A stretch of 7,471 nt of DNA, from contig PFXB01000025.1 of NCBI GenBank assembly GCA_002791435.1, positions 1,862 to 9,332 on the forward strand. The letters are read 5' to 3'. The translations under genes and the position numbers were made by a program. This stretch comes from a candidate division WWE3 bacterium CG_4_9_14_3_um_filter_43_9 (GTDB lineage: Bacteria; Patescibacteriota; CPR3; GCA-002780085). A model generated the notes under the pieces. That model was not told the DNA's origin and searched no databases. It saw only the letters and a program-made list of their open reading frames with translations. Shown one piece after another: positions 6,294-7,471 of this stretch; the stretch's first letter is position 1; each line of letters starts with the position of its first letter.

Positions 6294-6321
6294 CAAAGCC
6301 CAAAGCCCAAAGCCCAAAGCC
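6294..6321. repeat. Four tandem copies of the heptamer CAAAGCC
   Basis: Exact CAAAGCC units occur at 6294, 6301, 6308 and 6315. Less regular CAAA-containing sequence (AAAGTCAAATATCAAA) precedes them from 6264. The array is non-coding and sits between the argS stop and a hairpin. Copy number could vary by replication slippage. Confidence 0.85.
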
Positions 6322-6322
6322 A

Positions 6323-6387
6323 TGGAAACCTAAAGGTTTCCACTACACGGGGCGGGTACACTTGTAGCGGCGAACGCAAGAATCGCC
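6323..6387. repeat. Cluster of three small hairpins, possible interspersed palindromic repeat
   Basis: Three stems follow one another: TGGAAACC/GGTTTCCA (6323-6330 with 6335-6342, 8 bp, loop TAAA), CTACA/TGTAG (6343-6347 with 6363-6367, enclosing a G-rich 15-nt loop) and GGCGA/TCGCC (6369-6373 with 6383-6387, 9-nt loop). The block is clearly more GC-rich than its AT-rich surroundings and codes for nothing recognisable. It resembles a small REP- or MITE-like unit or a structured RNA. The first hairpin could also help end argS transcription, but it lacks a T-tract. The rest of the 211-nt spacer (6252-6462) is AT-rich and holds only a short TTCAAA/TTTGAA palindrome at 6400-6412 and the palindrome before the next gene. 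Confidence 0.45.
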
Positions 6388-6447
6388 ATCATTAGAAGAT
6401 TCAAAATTTGAAATTTAAGGACCAAAAGGCTTCACAATAACCCAAAA

Positions 6448-6462
6448 ACAGGTTCAACCTGT
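6448..6462. promoter_or_regulatory. Perfect palindrome abutting the phosphoesterase start codon
   Basis: ACAGGTT and AACCTGT form a 7-bp inverted repeat around a single C, ending on the base before ATG 6463. It could be an operator for a dimeric repressor or an interspersed palindromic unit. The only AGG near the start (6450-6452) lies inside it, so no free ribosome binding site is seen. A poor promoter candidate is upstream (TTGAAA at 6408-6413, CACAAT at 6433-6438, spacing 19). Confidence 0.4.
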
Positions 6463-7410
6463 ATGAAAACCAGTCACCGTCAATCAAAAAATAATTTTGC
6501 CCGATGGATGCAAAAGATACCAGCCTTTTTCAAAGTGCTGGGATTTATTATTTTTTTAACACTTATTTTTATTATCATTTATGGACCTCAAAAGGCTTGG
6601 TGGGAGGCGAAATCAGAAATTGAGGGATTTGTCAGCCCCACCGGTTATGCCCAGTCATTTATTGATCCGCTTTTAAAATCCGGGCCAAAAGATCAGCCGA
6701 GCGAAATTCAGTTTAAGGTCGGATTGGTATCAGACTCGCACGCGGATGCCCAGTATTACCCGAAAATCCTGGAAAAAATTAAAGAAGAAAAGGTGAATTT
6801 TATCATCCATCTGGGTGACTTTGTGGATGCGGGCTCAATCAAGGATTTAACAGAGGCTAAAAAATTATTAGACGATTTAGATATAAAATATTATACGGTC
6901 TGCGGCAATCATGACCATAATTTTTGGCCGGTTAGGGAAACAAAAAATTACCAGTCAGTTTTCGGCGACCTCTATTATTCTTTTGATTATCAAAATGTCC
7001 ATTTTACAATTCTGAACAACAGCAGCGAATATACCGGGGTCAGCCCAGAACAAATGGAATGGTTTAGAAGTGATCTGGGTGGTGATCACAGCCAACTTAA
7101 ATTTGTTTTGATGCATATTCCTCCATATCACCCCTATCTTTCCCATACCATGCAAAGTGGGGAAGTGGAGATTCAAAATCAGGCTGATGAAATTTTAAAG
7201 ATAGCCAGTGATTATCATGTCAGCGAAATTTTCTCCGGTCACCTGCACTCTTTTTCGCGTTTTGTCGAACCATCAAACAAAATTAAAATCACGGTGGTTG
7301 GGGCGGCCGGATCGGAAAGAAATCCGTTTCCCAGCTATGCCATTTTGACGGTTTATAATGATGAGACTTATGAAGTAGAATCATTGTTTTTGACGGAATC
7401 GGTTCAATAA
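6463..7410 (+). CDS. Membrane-anchored calcineurin-like metallophosphoesterase
   Basis: This 315-residue protein begins with a basic segment (residues 1-24) and a single hydrophobic helix (about 25-40) that should act as an uncleaved signal anchor, placing the catalytic domain outside the cytoplasmic membrane. No lipobox or clear signal-peptidase site is visible. All five metallophosphoesterase motifs are present: DSH (Asp91, His93), GDFVD (Gly118-Asp122), GNHD (Gly148-Asp151), His218 in LMHIPPYH, and GHLH (Gly259-His262), so a working dinuclear metal centre is expected. The family cleaves phosphomonoesters or phosphodiesters of nucleotides, lipids or other substrates; the substrate here cannot be read from sequence. 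A linker of about 45 residues joins the anchor to the enzyme domain. It is probably a separate transcription unit unrelated to arginine. ATG 6463 is chosen because the next in-frame ATG (6508) would remove most of the basic N-terminus and has no ribosome binding site either. Confidence 0.88.
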   Translation: MKTSHRQSKNNFARWMQKIPAFFKVLGFIIFLTLIFIIIYGPQKAWWEAKSEIEGFVSPTGYAQSFIDPLLKSGPKDQPSEIQFKVGLVSDSHADAQYYPKILEKIKEEKVNFIIHLGDFVDAGSIKDLTEAKKLLDDLDIKYYTVCGNHDHNFWPVRETKNYQSVFGDLYYSFDYQNVHFTILNNSSEYTGVSPEQMEWFRSDLGGDHSQLKFVLMHIPPYHPYLSHTMQSGEVEIQNQADEILKIASDYHVSEIFSGHLHSFSRFVEPSNKIKITVVGAAGSERNPFPSYAILTVYNDETYEVESLFLTESVQ

Positions 7411-7441
7411 TAGATTTATGCGTAATTCGTAAAAACCCTGG

Positions 7442-7471
7442 AGGTTTCTCCTCTTGAAGAAGGAGAAACCT
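7442..7471. terminator. Strong inverted repeat at the window end, probable terminator
   Basis: AGGTTTCTCCT (7442-7452) and AGGAGAAACCT (7461-7471) are perfect 11-bp inverted arms around an 8-nt loop, 31 nt after the phosphoesterase stop. The window ends at the last arm base, so neither a T-tract nor further stem pairing can be seen. It may equally be a repeated palindrome, since its arms resemble those at 6323-6342. Confidence 0.6.

Noticed and set aside
6294..6321. CRISPR array
   Set aside because: The units are 7-bp direct tandems with no spacers, so this is a simple tandem repeat.
6955..7176. Minus-strand 73-codon frame inside the phosphoesterase gene
   Set aside because: Antisense shadow of a gene with all catalytic motifs intact.

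Overview
The window reads as a compact, fairly AT-rich bacterial chromosome segment in which all five long genes lie on the + strand: an M20 metallo-deacylase, argininosuccinate lyase (argH), argininosuccinate synthase (argG), arginyl-tRNA synthetase (argS) and a membrane-anchored metallophosphoesterase. Short intergenic spacing, only the last two arginine-biosynthesis steps beside a deacylase, a lysine-rich proteome, archaeal-looking ArgH features and AT-rich spacers with small repeats together suggest a reduced-genome lineage such as Candidate Phyla Radiation/Patescibacteria. That placement is inference; no marker gene is present. The standard genetic code fits every gene.

Region 1 (1-195) is a GC-richer stretch with several hairpins and no convincing gene. 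It may be the 3' tail and right end of an IS200/IS605-type tnpB element with its guide-type RNA, cut off by the window edge, or another structured RNA. Region 2 (196-4411) is the arginine operon: a probable promoter, the M20 deacylase, argH overlapping it by 20 nt, a 10-codon arginine-rich mini-ORF (MKYRWRWRNF) with a strong ribosome binding site, then argG from a GTG start, closed by a terminator-like hairpin. Region 3 (4458-6251) is argS, driven by an extended -10 promoter so close to the ATG that the message should be leaderless or nearly so. Region 4 (6252-6462) is a repeat-rich spacer with four CAAAGCC units, three small hairpins and a palindrome abutting the next start codon. Region 5 (6463-7471) is the phosphoesterase and a perfect 11-bp inverted repeat at the window end.

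Functionally, ArgG and ArgH turn citrulline plus aspartate into arginine and fumarate, and ArgS loads arginine onto tRNA-Arg. The deacylase plausibly supplies a free amino acid (citrulline, ornithine or arginine) from an acylated or peptide-linked precursor, so the cluster looks like a short salvage route feeding translation. The most interesting candidate is the arginine-rich mini-ORF between argH and argG, which has the layout of a translation-sensing leader peptide. The phosphoesterase is probably unrelated and acts outside the cytoplasmic membrane.
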